From assembly GCA_948567375.1 (NCBI GenBank), contig OX419761.1:55430501-55494500 (forward strand): DNA of 64,000 nt. The letters run 5' to 3'. Below the pieces are notes generated by a model. The model ran no database searches. It had not been told where the DNA came from and saw only the letters and a list, made by a program, of their open reading frames with translations. The DNA comes from Lunularia cruciata. Lineage: Eukaryota > Streptophyta > Marchantiopsida > Lunulariales > Lunulariaceae. The translations under genes and the position numbers were made by a program. Positions 32,570 through 44,130 of the stretch are shown in pieces. Position 1 is the first letter of the stretch. Each line of letters starts with the position of its first letter.

Positions 32570-34311
32570 CAGTTGTGCGTGCTACTCTCAACCATGGCCT
32601 CCCAAGAAGTAAGTCATAGCTTGAATCCTTCAAGACTTGGAAAGTCATGAGATTTTGAACTCCCATAACTGAAACTACCACTTTATCCATCACCCCTACT
32701 AGTCAAAATTGTTGCTTGTTTACCATGCTCACCACAAATTTTGAAGGTCTTGAGTGTATCATACCCAACTTCTTCATCAACCTTTCTGACATGGCATTTA
32801 CTGCTGATCCTCCATCAACCAATGCATCCTTGATGTTATGACCATTCACTCTCACATCAATCTTAGAGGTATATTCACAAGCCTTCCATAGTGCTGGCTT
32901 GGCATCCACCACCCCCATTGATAGTGGAGCTTTTGACTTCTTCTTCTTGCTCCTTGTAGAACTCAAACCACCTCTAAGCTCCTTTCTCAAGGTAGGGTTC
33001 AAAGCAATCAATTGGCCCACTATGATGTTAGCCTTGTGACTATCAACATCCTCCAACACATTGTAGTTCCATTGTTGCTTTGAAATCAAGAAATCCTCCA
33101 TCCCCAACTTCTTCGTTGGAGTCTTTGTTGTTGATGGTGTTGAGGTGCAAGTGCTCCTAGTAGACATAGGATTATCCTTGCTTGGAGCAAATCCTTGAGA
33201 AATGAACATCCTCTGCAAAACGAGCTCTCTTCTTCTCTTGTGCCAAAAGCTCCAAATTACAACTCTTGGAGCTTGAGCATTCTCCTTTCTCATACTTGCT
33301 ATCCACCACATCTATGGATGCTGTCTCCTTACCTTTGTTTGGATTAGGAGCCACTTGGGTTTCACTACCACCCTCTTTCCCTCTATTGGCTCCCTCATAA
33401 CCCCTTCTTCCATGGTAAGTGGAATTTGGGCAATTCCTTTAGATATGGCCTCTTCCTCCACAACCAAAACAATTTCTATCATTGAAATTGTTGGCTGGTT
33501 GACTTCCTCTATATGGATAGTTTCCATAACTCCTAGGCCCTCTCCGTGCATTTCAATCCACCTCTCTCATCTCCCATAGTTGCACCACATTGATCTTGAG
33601 ATCCACAAGTTGTTCTGTGATAGTTTGGTGGATCCTTTGGTGGAAGTGCAAGAATTGGAGCAACTACTACTTGTGGTGCAACCCTTGTCACCAAAGTATC
33701 AGAAGTTACACCATATTTGTAGCCTTGAGGAGGATACACAACCTCCTTCACCACCAAATCACTCTCATCCCCTTCCAAACTCTCCTCCATACGAATTGCG
33801 ATCTTGATAGCTTCAACCTTGGAAGATGGTTTCTCATATCTCACCTTGCTTCTAATTTGTGGTCTCAACCCTCCTATAAAATTCTTGGTGAGCATGGCCC
33901 CTATGCCAATCATTGTAGTCTCCACATCATCCCTACCCTTCCTCAACACTATGCAAAATCTGGACTCTAACTTTTCCACTCTTTCCACATAGACTCTCAC
34001 TTTCTCTCCATCTCCTTGCTTGAGAATGTAACTTCACTCATCAATCTCTCATAACTCTCATCAGGAAGAAAGTTCTCAATGAGTGCTGAAGTCAAAGTCT
34101 CCCAAGACTCCTCTTCCCCATCTATCCTCTCTCTCTTTTGGTATTCTTACTCATACCATGTAAGTGCTGCATCCTCAAAGAAATCTGGTAATAATGAGGC
34201 CCACTCATTCTTCCTCCTCTCATTGTTTTCTATGCAAGCTCTCTTGAAGTCTCTCACAAAGGCCTTTAAATTTTCTCCATCCTTGCCAAAGAAAACCGGA
34301 AGTTTCCCCAT
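32570..34311 (-). pseudogene. gag: E2 gag and aspartic protease
   Basis: ATG 34311 starts MGKLPVFFGKDGENLKAFVR. 33533-34000 covers the capsid C-part (VYVERVEKLESRFCIVLRKG, RSKVRYEKPSSKVEAIKIAI). Near 33450 a CCHC zinc knuckle reads NCFGCGGRGHI then a stop and RNCPN, so C-x2-C-x4-H-x4-C is complete apart from that stop. 32703-33311 holds a linker and the protease with the DGG form of the active site (DALVDGGSAVNAMSERL) and ends near the LLGRPWLR block at 32590. Several frameshifts separate the parts. The gag start context and length match E3. Confidence 0.85.
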
Positions 34312-34510
34312 CTTAACCCCTCACTATCTTTCTTTTCTCTCAATTTTTTTTTCTCTTTTCTTTTTTCTCACTCTATTACTAAGAGTATATACATGACTAA
34401 CACCATCTGAGAGTAATCCACTCTAGGGAACACAAAAGGTTCAGGTTTCTCCAAGATTTCTATAGCAACATCATCCTAGAGTGCATATTAATCTAACTCT
34501 CATGGATAGT
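34312..34510 (-). other. E2 untranslated region between leader ORF and gag
   Basis: On the minus strand a purine-rich run (GAAAAAAGAAAAGAG type) precedes the gag ATG. E3 has the same stretch at about 42150-42381. Confidence 0.6.
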
Positions 34511-35126
34511 TTATCCAGAAGTTGATAGATTATCTCCATCACTAAGACTCTCTCCAAGATCCTTCACCAAAGTTTCCAAAAGTGCTTTTACTCCACTACA
34601 CTCATGTCCTTTTGGAAGTCCTTTCACTCCACAAACCTCACACAACTCCTTGGTCTTAGATCTTCTCCCTCCTAATCTTGGTGAAGAAGGTCCAACATGC
34701 AAACCCAAGTCAAGTAAGCCTCTCCTTTCTCTCAATCTCTTGCTCTAAAAGGTCAATGGACGTGAACTTGCCTTATGTCCCTTCTCTCCACATAGAAAGC
34801 ACTTAGACTCACTCTTTCCTCCAAGTGGTGTACGTTTTTGGATCCTCTCAACATTCTCTTCAAACTCTATTGTAAACTCTCTTTTCCTCAAATCCACCCC
34901 TACAATCACCTCAAACCCTTGGAGAACCTTGCATAATCTTAATTTCCACTCTTGATGACCCTCTTTGTTCCCAAGATGAATCTAAACACTCAAACATGCT
35001 TTTTTTTGCTCTCAAACTCCTCATGCATGAGATCTCCACTTTGTAGAATTGGCCCTTCCTCACAATGTCACTCAAATCTCCCAACCAGTACGTGAAAGTC
35101 CTCTGAAATTTTTCACACTCAATCAC
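34511..35126 (-). pseudogene. Extra ORF in the E2 leader, upstream of gag, with Cys/His motifs
   Basis: Minus strand. 34911-35126 reads KFQRTFTYWLGDLSDIVRKG, QFYKVEISCMRSLRAKKSMF and on. After a frameshift near 34915 comes GFEVIVGVDLRKREFTIEFE, then KCFLCGEKGHKASSRP, a zinc knuckle whose last Cys is Arg. A stop near 34745 is followed by 34735-34511 with LHVGPSSPRLGGRRSKTKEL, CEVCGVKGLPKGHEC and ALLETLVKDLGESLS. E3 keeps the last part (41930-42145), so the ORF belongs to the family. Tat-lineage elements such as Ogre carry an additional ORF before gag; this one may be the equivalent, but I cannot show homology. Confidence 0.6.
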
Positions 35127-35800
35127 AACTCTAGGGCGTCTTTCCTTGCAAAATTTCAGATCTTTTTATGAAGCCATTTGGCCTAGACACCTTTCTATTC
35201 AGCACACATATTTCAGATTTGGTCTGAAAACCACCCCCATCACTTCAAAAACTCATACCTCCATGTGCAAGAACAATCTCTCTAATTTTTGTGATAGCAG
35301 GTAGGATAAAATGCACTAAATTTTCTTGGTTATTTTCAGCACCACTTACTGAAAATTGAAGAAATGGCAGAGTCTGTACAATTTTCTAGAGAGCATGTAG
35401 TTGCGGGAGCACTTTACCCTATCAACTTTCAAAATTTCTAGCACAGTGCACATAGTAGCTCTCACAATAATTTTAAGTGTGCTAACTGAAGGATAACCCA
35501 AGCTATCATGTGTAGAAATTTAAAGTCAAGATCTCAAATTTGAGATTTTTTCCAAAATCACCTTAATCCCCAAAATTTGCAATCCACCTCACACAATCTC
35601 TCCAAATCCTCTCATGTGTCCAAGATGTACAAAATCACTTCAAAGACATCATAATGAACTACAGGGTATACAAATGGATCTTGGTTCTCTAACATAAGTT
35701 CAGCCCTCTCCTCTCCTAATGTTCTCTCCAAGTGAGCTCTCATAGCCTCCTTCTACCTGATGTAGAATTGAACACGAAACATGTTCTTGCCTTCTAGAGA
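35127..35800 (-). other. E2 5' leader, non-coding
   Basis: AT-rich leader between primer-binding site and the extra ORF. No open frame of note. Confidence 0.6.
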
Positions 35801-35819
35801 GGTCCCGACAACGGAACCA
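35801..35819 (-). other. E2 primer-binding site
   Basis: Minus strand TGGTTCCGTTGTCGGGACC, four bases after the LTR end CACA. It equals the complement of a tRNA 3' end finishing CCA. The shape (TGG-CCGTTG-CGGG) resembles the TGGCGCCGTTGCCGGGG site of Athila-type elements, which is attributed to tRNA-Asp; the tRNA used here is not certain. Confidence 0.75.
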
Positions 35820-35823
35820 AAAA

Positions 35824-36515
35824 TGTGAGCCGGTATGTCTCTCACTTAGGATGAACCTCTGATGGCTATTATGGTAGCGCATCATGGACTAAGAGGGCAA
35901 GGAACCCCAACTCCATCATACTCATCCAAGGCTAACACTCCAAGACTCAAGACATTACTCACTAGAGAACTGAATGAGAGAGAGATAGTTGCAAATGAAA
36001 GGATGATGAGTACCTCCTCACTCCTTGTTCATATACTTGTGAAATAGTTACTCACCAAAGTTACTAATTACCGTAGTAACTCAAGTTACTAGACTAAAAG
36101 TCAAGTAAAGTCAAAAAGTAGAAAGGAATATCCATTCACATGGGCATATTCCCCTAAGCAAGTGGTCTTATCTTGACCCAACCACTAAGTCAAGGATTCC
36201 TTCACATGGGCTATCCTTGGACTAAAGAAGAATCCAAAACAAAAAAGCTTGCGGGCCCAAGAGTTCTCAACTCTTTCCTCAAAGCCAAACACCTAAGAAT
36301 AATACCAAGTCAACACACTAAAATCCAAAATAGTGGTGTTCATCTTTTCTATTTCCTCTAAAGTAAGGTCCTCTCTATCTTGGCTATGAGTAAATTTAGC
36401 TAACCATGACTAATATAGAACCATCCTTTATCTTTATATAAATAATATCTCTTAAGTACTTGTAATACCAAGCTTAATATCACAATACCACACACATGCA
36501 CAAATGGGTGTTATA
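35824..36515 (-). repeat. E2 right (5') LTR (692 bp)
   Basis: Adjacent to the primer-binding site on its inner side. The outer end is mutated (GTGTTATA instead of GTGTTACA). Minus-strand TATA box near 36035. Outer flank on the minus strand is GCAATAC of the CCU at 36516. Confidence 0.92.
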
Positions 36516-37686
36516 GTATTGCAAATAGTGCAAAGTAATGTGGAGGTGAATTGGTTCTCCAATTGACAATCATCTGCCTTGTTTGCTAGTGGAAGCACTT
36601 TGCCCAATTCACCTTCACTCCTACAAACATTTGGTGGAAGAAGACTGCTCGTTGCATGTTCACGTACGTTGTTCTTTTGGGTTTGAACATAGCCATTATT
36701 GCTCCCACAATGCTCCACTTGATCAGATCCTGATAGAAATCCACTTTGTAGCCATTGTTAGTCAGTGGGGCAAAGAACTAGTTTCTGATTTCCATGGTCT
36801 CCTCTGTAGCATCACACTTCAGATAGAAGGTGACCCTAGTTGCTTCTCTTGCTTCCCTCCCCAGTACTAACCTCCAATCCAACTCAGTCCATTGAGCTAG
36901 ATTTCCTCTCTTCTCCTTGACTTCAAGGCCTTCCTCACAATTACTAGTAGCTATTGCTGCCATGATGCTTGGGAAAATGAAATTCTAGTTCCATACTAGG
37001 AATGTAATCCAAAGCCTATTCAAGACCTTGATCTTAGTTGTGATATATAATATTTGAATTGAAAAACTCCTCCTTGTGAGTGCTTTCTCAGTCTTCTTTG
37101 CCATGATTTGCTCTCTAGTTCTTCGGCATTGAAAAACTATCCCCTCTCTTGGACATGACACTCTAACCCCTTCTGGGCTTTAAAAATTTCACTCTCAATC
37201 GGCTTCTTGATGTGCATTACTGCAAGACGGCTACTTAGAGGAATAAGATATCTACTTGACATATTTGATTTCTCCTTATGCAATTACAATTTTATAGTAC
37301 CCCAAAGTGCAGTCAGTCTTTAGTCAATTTCAAAATCAACCCCCACTTCTTCTATGTGTTGGTTTCCTATCACTGTTGAGGTATTTTTCTCTTGCCTCCA
37401 CCGTTTCTTGAAGTGTACTTTCTTGCCCGGCCTGACATGTAGAAAGGTTGTTACACCGTCTTTGTATTGGCCTTTGCTTCCCGGGTCCAAGAACAATCTT
37501 CTTTGGATTTGTCTCTTTGTAACCCCATTTGAGTATTTTTGGTTCCCGACCCTAGGTCGACTTCTTTGGATTTACCTTGAAGACACATAAGTCCCTTCTT
37601 TGCTTTGTAATTTGGCTTCCTCAATACACTTTTTCTTCAAAAATTTAACAAAATAGAACAAAACAAAAAAATGTGGGTACCGCACA
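36516..37686 (-). mobile_element. CCU-6, right (5') part of the copy split by E2
   Basis: 5' terminus TGTGCGGTACCCACATTTTT at 37686, leader, then N-terminal domain fragments (minus: WTELDWRLVLGREAREATRV at 36778-36963, then shifted RSEGELGKVLPLANKADD at 36452-36718). It ends at HYFALFA, at E2. The continuation after E2 is HFYFG at 29290, so 36516-37686 and 26915-29296 are one copy. The 5' flank beyond 37686 is not E1 sequence, so another rearrangement lies there. Confidence 0.78.
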
Positions 37687-38189
37687 AGGGTTATACAATT
37701 TACATTTGTATTCCCTTTCGATTGAAGTGCAACATACTTAGTTGGGGTCTATATATACTTCACCGGAGGCTTCAACTTAGGTAGCTATGGGAACTGATTT
37801 TTGGTGTGGCCTAATTTTTACAATTTCCACAAAGTAGAACATACCCAACTTGATGCCTTGGCTCAAGGCAATTCAAAGACCAATGGCCCATAGAGCCACA
37901 ATTATAACATGCACCTGGTGCAACACGTAGAGGCCTATTCTAGCTGCCCATTGGTAGTCTTCATTGGGGAGCATTGTTGTTGTACTCCCTTGGTCCATAC
38001 CTTGGACCTTGATACAATGTGGTCACCTAAGGCTGTACCTCTTGGGTCTGGAACACTGCCTCTTCTTAGTCACCTTGGTCCCATCTTGGAATCCAATCAA
38101 TTTGCTGCATTTGAAATGCATTGCAAGTCAAACACTCCATTTTGGCATTGCCTGATTTTCCACACATAGTGCACCATACATTTGCTAAG
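37687..38189 (-). pseudogene. gag: Gag zinc-knuckle fragment of another Ty3/gypsy family
   Basis: Minus strand CYNCGSMGHWSLNCLEPRHQ at about 37910-37850 is a complete CCHC knuckle (C-x2-C-x4-H-x4-C). VWCTMCGKSGNAKMEC at about 38170-38125 is a second, decayed one, with the His replaced. Between them is a Gln/Pro/Tyr-rich linker. It matches neither the E1-E3 gag (knuckle CFGCGGRGH) nor that of E4. The fragment is enclosed by two CCU copies of the same orientation, CCU-6 and CCU-7. Confidence 0.7.
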
Positions 38190-41100
38190 TGTGACAACCC
38201 AACAAATATCACTTTTGCGGTAATCAGGTAAGTAAAGTTTGTTCTTGTAGAGATACTGATAAAAAGGTCCAAATACAAAGCAAGGTAACCAAATTAGTTC
38301 TTCTTGGGTTCTTCTTTAATCTCTTAGGTAGAAACTACACCTAGAAGAGTGTAACAAGCAGTGATTTGCAATCTTGTTACAACAATTTGTCACACTTAAT
38401 CACAACTCCCTCAAATCTTTCCAAACAATCTTGATTGTGATGATTTAGTCTCTCCCAAAAATGACACTTCATTGCAAAGCAGCTTTGCCTTAGAATTGCA
38501 TTCCACCCCTCCATTGAAAGCACAACTTCCTCAATCAAAATTGCTTCATATCAACACTATGCTGCACTCACAATTGTAGAATACTACCAACACTACAATT
38601 CCTCTCAGATTTATCAAGGCATTGCTCCAATTGCACTTCACTCAGGATCAAACACACCAAATGAAGATCAAGGTTGTGGAATCCAACATCCAACAAACAC
38701 ATTGATTTGCACTTCAGAATTCTCCAAACATTTACAAACAAAAATGCAAAGTTGATACTCGAAATCAAGCTCAAGTGATGAGCACTACTACATAGCACTT
38801 TGCTATATCTATTCTCAAAAATTATGAGCATCAAACAACATAACATTGCAAATGCCACCTTTAAATAGGCAGAGCTCTTGATAGTTACTAACTAATATAT
38901 CATTTCCTAACAACTCTTCCTATCTATAGATCTGAATTGACAATGCACCTCTTCATATTTGCCTCTTCAAATCTCAAAACTATTACTACACCAACCAGAT
39001 GTCTACTTCTTCTTCAGCTTCCAAACCCAAAGTAACCTCACATACTACTCTATCCTTGGGTTTTACAACTTCTAATCTTTCTACCAATTCTAACACTTCT
39101 TCTTCCTGATCTGCAATTCCCGTCATGGGTAATCTACATACATCTTCTCCCTACAAACCATCTTTCTCTCATATCTCTTATGGTAACAACCAAAGACATC
39201 TGCACTCCTATCTCATCGTTCTACCAATTCTAACACTTCTTCCTGATCTGCAATTCTTGTCATGGGTAATCTACATACATCTTCTCCCTACAACCCATCT
39301 TTCTCTAATATCTCCAATGGTAACTCCAAAGACATCTGCACTCCTATCTCGTCAACTTTGGGCTTTGCTCTTACATCTTTCCAAAGCTTATCTATCTCTA
39401 ACTTAACAAAATCTAATCTAATTGTGATATTTATCTTTACTACAATCTCCTTCAATGCCTCAATGACCTTCTCTCATGTTCCCAATCCGCCTGCCAGTCT
39501 TCTCTATACATTGCTAATTTTGCCTCAAATTTGGCCTTCACAATTTCCTTCTCCTTCTCTTTCTGAACAATCTTCTCTTCCAGATTACAAAGTAACTCCC
39601 TCAATCTTTCTTCTTCTCTATACCTCACTATTAACTTTCTTTGCCAGAGCTGCTTCTTCTCTTCTATACTTTGCATCACTCTATTGAGCTCTTGCTCCTT
39701 CTCGGCTACTCTTGCCATAGCATGGATGATCTCTAATCGTGAATCAACAAACTATTGTTTCAAGATTTCATACTCCGCTATTCTACCTTTCCCTTGCTAT
39801 GACAATTTGCTCTATTATTCTCTCTTTAAATTCTCAATTACTTGATTCCATACTACTGAATCTACTTGTAGTACCTCCCTCTGCTCCTCTCCTTGGGTTA
39901 TACTCTTCTTCAACTCCAATTTCTCTCCTTCTAACCTCACCAACACTTGCAACACAATCTTTACCTTTGGACACTCTAATTGCATCTCTTTCTTCTTCTC
40001 CTCCAACTTTATTAGCAATGTGCACACAATCTCCTGCAAATACTCCACTCCTCCGCTGTGATTCACTTCTGCCTACGGGCTTTTCTCCTTCTCTGCTTCT
40101 TCTTTGCTTGACATACTTCTTCTTAGCCAAAGTCACCTTATTAGAATGGATTGCTCGCTCCCTGAACTTCCACTTTCCACTTCTCTTCTTCTACTCGGCC
40201 CTGCCTCGTACATCACTTTTCTTTTGGAGCAAACACCTATCTGAATGATAACCCTCTTCTCCTCTTTCTCTAGAACTTCATCTTCTTGTCTCAAGTTATC
40301 TTCTTATGCCATCTCCAGCTTTCCCTCTTCTTCCTATGGTACCGGTTGCATCTCCACTCCATCCTCACTCTTGCTACTTGCTTCACCACTCTGCAATGTG
40401 AGTTTGAGTTCTTCCTCTCTCTTCAAGTCTTCTGACTTGTACTTGACTTCCCCTTCTGACTCTTCTCCCGACAATGCAGTAACCACTAGGTCCTTCCTTG
40501 GGTTTACTTTCCTGGTCTTTTGAGGTCTCGTCACCGCTACTTCTTCTTCATTTGGTTGACTCCTCTTCTTTGACTTGGAGCATTCACCGCCAACCGCACA
40601 CTCTATCCCATCTATGCATAGTACTCATCACTACTTCTGATTTGCAGAATGTATTGCTGCTCCTCAACATCATCATCTCTTCTTAATCTGGGATGAAAGT
40701 GCAACACCATCTTGTGTCGTTTTGCTGCATTCAACAGATTTAATCCCAAATAGAAGTGGGTTGAAAATGGCCCATGTGATGTGGAGGTGACTTGTCTTGC
40801 AAATTCCACACCATTTGTCTTGTGCGCTGATGGAAGCACTTTGCTCAATTGATTGGTTCCCTTGGAAACATCTTATGGAAAAACACCGCTTGATGTTTCA
40901 TCACATAAGTGGTTCACTCCGGCTTGAAGATAGCCATCATTGGTCCTATGATGCCCCTCCTCATAGGGTCCTTGTAACTCTTGACTTTATAACTATTCTT
41001 CATGCGTTTTGAAAAAAAGGCGTCTCGCACTTCTTGATTTTCTTCAGCTACTTCTCCTCTCCCCAAGAATGTGGCTCCTTGCTCTTCACCCGCCTCTTTT

Positions 41101-41918
41101 CCAAGTACTAACCTCCAGTCTGACTTTGTCCATCAAGCCATATTTCCTCTCTTACCCTCTACCTCGGGTCCATTCAAACATTTACTCTCAATGATCTTGG
41201 TCATGAAACTTGGAAAACTAAGGTTCCATGCCAGAAAGGTGATCCAAAACCTACTCAAGACTTCAATTCTTGCAATCACATCTAACCTTTGGATTGCATG
41301 ATTTCTCATTGTGAATTTTGAGTTCTTCTTTCCACCTCCTATCTTACTCTCCTCTACTATGGGTTGGTGACTATTATTCCGCCCGACTCCCAGACTAACT
41401 CTCTTGACTTCCTCTTGATGCACAAGCACATCTCTTACTTCACTCCCTTTTCCCCATCTCCATCAAGACAACTCCTTAATGGAAATGGGAAATTATTTGT
41501 CATCTCTTTGCCTCTATCCCAAATTTTATAGTGGCTTGCCTCCTTAGTCTTTCTTTGCTTCAAGTTTCTATCAAGAAAACACACCTTCTGCATGCTCATG
41601 TCAATGTCAATTTTCCTCTGCTCATAGGCCAGCCATTTTTTATGTGTGGTACCTTCTTGAATGTCCAACCCAAAAGGAAACTTGTTACAATGTCCTTGCC
41701 TTGGGTTGAGCACCTCTGAGCCAAAGTCTTCTAACTTTAGGTTGAATGCTGATAGGAACAATCTGAATACTTTTCCTTCTGACACAATGTCACTTTACCT
41801 CAGGTTACAACCCAAAGACACAATTCTTTGCCTTATGATGCCATATAAGCACAATATGACTTCATTTGTACACTTCTTCTTCCAAAAACAAGAAAAAAAC
41901 AAAAATGTGGGTACCACA
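38190..41918 (-). mobile_element. CCU-7, complete 3.73-kb coiled-coil unit
   Basis: Both termini present: TGTGACAACCCAACAAATAT at 38190 and GTGGGTACCACA ending 41918 (plus strand). TATTTAAA box at 38867-38860 on the minus strand. The left flank is a foreign gag fragment (CTAAG before the end) and the right flank is the leader of E3 (ATTTACTTG), with no target duplication. So this copy joins two different original sites, best explained by recombination between two CCUs. Confidence 0.85.
38941..41430 (-). pseudogene. CCU protein, decayed copy
   Basis: Minus strand. N-terminal domain 41133-41429 (KNSKFTMRNHAIQRLDVIAR, WITFLAWNLSFPSFMTKIIE). 40612-40848 holds FSTHFYLGLNLLNAAKRHKM and DVEEQQYILQIRSSDEYYA. 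Acidic region at 40334-40534 (KVNPRKDLVVTALSGEESEG). Coil in 39452-40066 (LARVAEKEQELNRVMQSIEE, RYREEERLRELLCNLEEKI). The tail lies near 39000-39150. An internal duplication of about 115 bp occurs in the tail (TCTACATACATCTTCTCCCT at about 39132 and 39269). Many stops and shifts. Confidence 0.7.
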
Positions 41919-41929
41919 ATTTACTTGAT

Positions 41930-42145
41930 ATGGGTTTGCATGTTGGACCTTCTTCACCAAGATTAGGAGGGAGAAGGTCTAAGACCAAGGAGTTGTGTGA
42001 GGTTTGTGGAGTGGAAGGACTTCCAAAAGGACATGAGTATAGTGGAGTAAAAGCACTTTTGGAAACTTTGGTGAAGGAACTTGGAGAGAGTCTTAGTATA
42101 GCTACAAAAATACTACCCCCTTCATCAACTAGTTCTCAAGATTAG
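41930..42145 (+). pseudogene. E3 leader ORF, 3' part
   Basis: Reads GLHVGPSSPRLGGRRSKTKE, LCEVCGVEGLPKGHEYSGVK and ALLETLVKELGESLS. Same as E2 34735-34511 with few changes; the last Cys of the CxxC...HxC motif is Tyr. It supports a real, family-wide ORF before gag. Confidence 0.6.
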
Positions 42146-42381
42146 TGATAGAGATAATCTTTCAACTTATGGATAAACTATCCATGAGAGTTTGATTGAT
42201 ATGCACTCTAGGATTTGATGTTGCTAAAGAAATCTTGGAGCAACCTGAACCTTTTGTGTTCCCTAAGGTAGGTTACTCTCAAATGGTGTTAGTCATATAC
42301 ATACTCTATTAGTTATAGAGTGAGAGAAAAGAAAAGAGAAAAAGAAAAATTGAGAGAAAAGAAAGATAGTGAGGATTTAAG

Positions 42382-44130
42382 ATGGGGAAACTTCTGGTTT
42401 TCTTTGGCAAGGATGGAGAAGATGTGGAAGCCTTTGTGAGAGACTTCAAGAGAACTTGCAAAGGAAATAATGAGAGGAGGAAGAATGAGTGGGCCTCATT
42501 ATTACCAGATTTCTTTGAGGATGCAACACTTACATGGTATGAGTTAGAATACCAAAAGAGAAAGAGGAGAGATGGACAAGAAGAGTCTTGAGAGACTTGG
42601 ACTTCAACACTCATTGAGAAATTTCTTCCGGATGAGAGTTATGAGAGATTGATGAGTGAGGTTACCTTTCTCAAGCAAGGAGATGGAGAGAAAGTGAGAG
42701 TCTATGTGGAAAGAGTGGAAAAGTTAGAGTCCAGATTTTGCATAATGTTGAGGAAGGGTGAGGATGATGTGGAGACTATTATGATTGGCATGGAGGCTAT
42801 GCTCACCAAGAATTTCACGGGAGTGTTGAGAACAAAAATTAGAAGCAAGGTGAGATATGAGAAACCTTCTTCCAAGGTTGAAGCTATCAAGGTCATAATT
42901 TGTATGGAGGAGAGTTTGGAAGAGGATGAGAGTAATTTGGTGGTGAAGGAGGTTGTGCATCCTCCTCAAGGCTACAAGTTTGATGGAACTTCTTATACTT
43001 TGGTGGCAAGGGTTGCAACACAAGTAGTAGTTGCTCCAATTCTTGCACCTCTACTAGAAGATCCACTTCAAACCATCACAAAACAACTTGCAAATCTCAA
43101 GATCAATGTGGTGCAACTATGGGAGAAGGGAGACGTGGATCAGAATGAAGGGAGAGGACCTAGGAGTTATGGAAACTATACATATAGAGGAGACTAACCA
43201 GCCAACAATTTCAATGATAGAAATTTTTTTGGTTGTAGAGCAAGAGGCCATATCCAAAGGAATTGCCCAAATTTCACTTACCATGGAGGAAGGGGTGGTT
43301 ATGAGGGAGCCAATAGAGGAAAAGAGGGAGGTAGTGAAACCCAAGTGGCTCCTAATCCAAACAAAGGTAAGGAGATAGCATCTAGAGATGTGGTTGAGAG
43401 CAAGTATGAGAAGGGGGAGTGCTTAAACTCAAAAGGTCTTCATTTGGATCTTTCGGCACAAGAGAAGAAGAGAGCTTGTTTTGCAAAGGATGTGCATTGT
43501 TCTCAAGGATTTATTGTTAGCCAAGATACTCCTATGCCTACTAGAAGCACCCACACAAGCACTTCAACACCATCAACAACAAAGAATCCAAGTAAGAAGT
43601 TGAGTATGGAGAACTTCTTGATCTCAAAGCAACAATGGAACTACAATGTCTTGGAGGATGTTGGTAGTCACAAGGCCAACATCATAGTGGGCCAATTGAT
43701 TGCTCTGAATCCTACTTTGAGAAAGGAGCTTATAGGTGATTTGAATTCTACAAGGAGCAAGAGGAAAAAGAAGGCAAAAGCTCCTATATCAATGGGGGTG
43801 GTGGATGCCAAGCCAGCACCATGGGAGGCTTGTGAATATACTTCCAAGATTGATGTGAGAGTGAAACGGTCACAACATCAAGGATGCATTGGTTGATGGA
43901 GGATCAGCAATGAATGCCATGTCAAAAAGGTTGATGAAGAGGTTGGGTATGGTACCCTCTAGACCTTCAACATTTGTGGTTAGCATGGCAAACAAGCAAC
44001 AAGTTTGACCAATAAGAGTGACAGATAAGGTGGTAGTTTCAATTATGGGAGTTCAAAATCTCATGACTTTCCAAGTCTTGGAGGATTCAAGCTATGATTT
44101 GCTTCTTGGGAGGCCATGGTTGAGAGCAGC
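42382..44130 (+). pseudogene. gag: E3 gag and aspartic protease
   Basis: ATG 42382 gives MGKLLVFFGKDGEDVEAFVR and a 69-codon open stretch to a TGA at 42589. 42649-43197 continues with MSEVTFLKQGDGEKVRVYVE and RSKVRYEKPSSKVEAIKVII. The zinc knuckle near 43226 reads FFGCRARGHIQRNCP with the first Cys lost. 43345-43896 reads PNPNKGKEIASRDVVESKYE, then ENFLISKQQWNYNVLEDVGS and EYTSKIDVRVK. A frameshift leads to the protease DALVDGGSAMNAMSKRLMKR, and YDLLLGRPWLRAA ends at CCU-8. Gag forms the particle; the protease processes the polyprotein. Not functional here. Confidence 0.87.

Larger units (their letters stand above)
29297..36515 (-). mobile_element. E2, Ty3/gypsy retrotransposon (Athila/Tat-like) inserted in a CCU
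   Basis: Minus strand order: LTR 36515-35824, primer-binding site 35819-35801, long leader with an extra ORF (35126-34511), gag from ATG 34311, zinc knuckle near 33450, protease near 32830, reverse transcriptase 32070-31264, RNase H to about 30830, integrase 30829-30178, then LTR 29988-29297. The C-terminal half of integrase and the polypurine tract are missing, replaced by 189 bp of CCU. Flanks ATAC and GTAC are compatible with a mutated target duplication. All genes are broken by stops or shifts. Confidence 0.9.

Noticed and set aside
35801-35819. tRNA gene suggested by GGTCCCGACAACGGAACCA on the plus strand
   Set aside because: Only the 3' end is present and it lies at the LTR boundary on the other strand, so it is a primer-binding site.
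38190-41918. Target duplication around CCU-7
   Set aside because: CTAAG on the left and ATTTA on the right do not match; flanks come from different elements.
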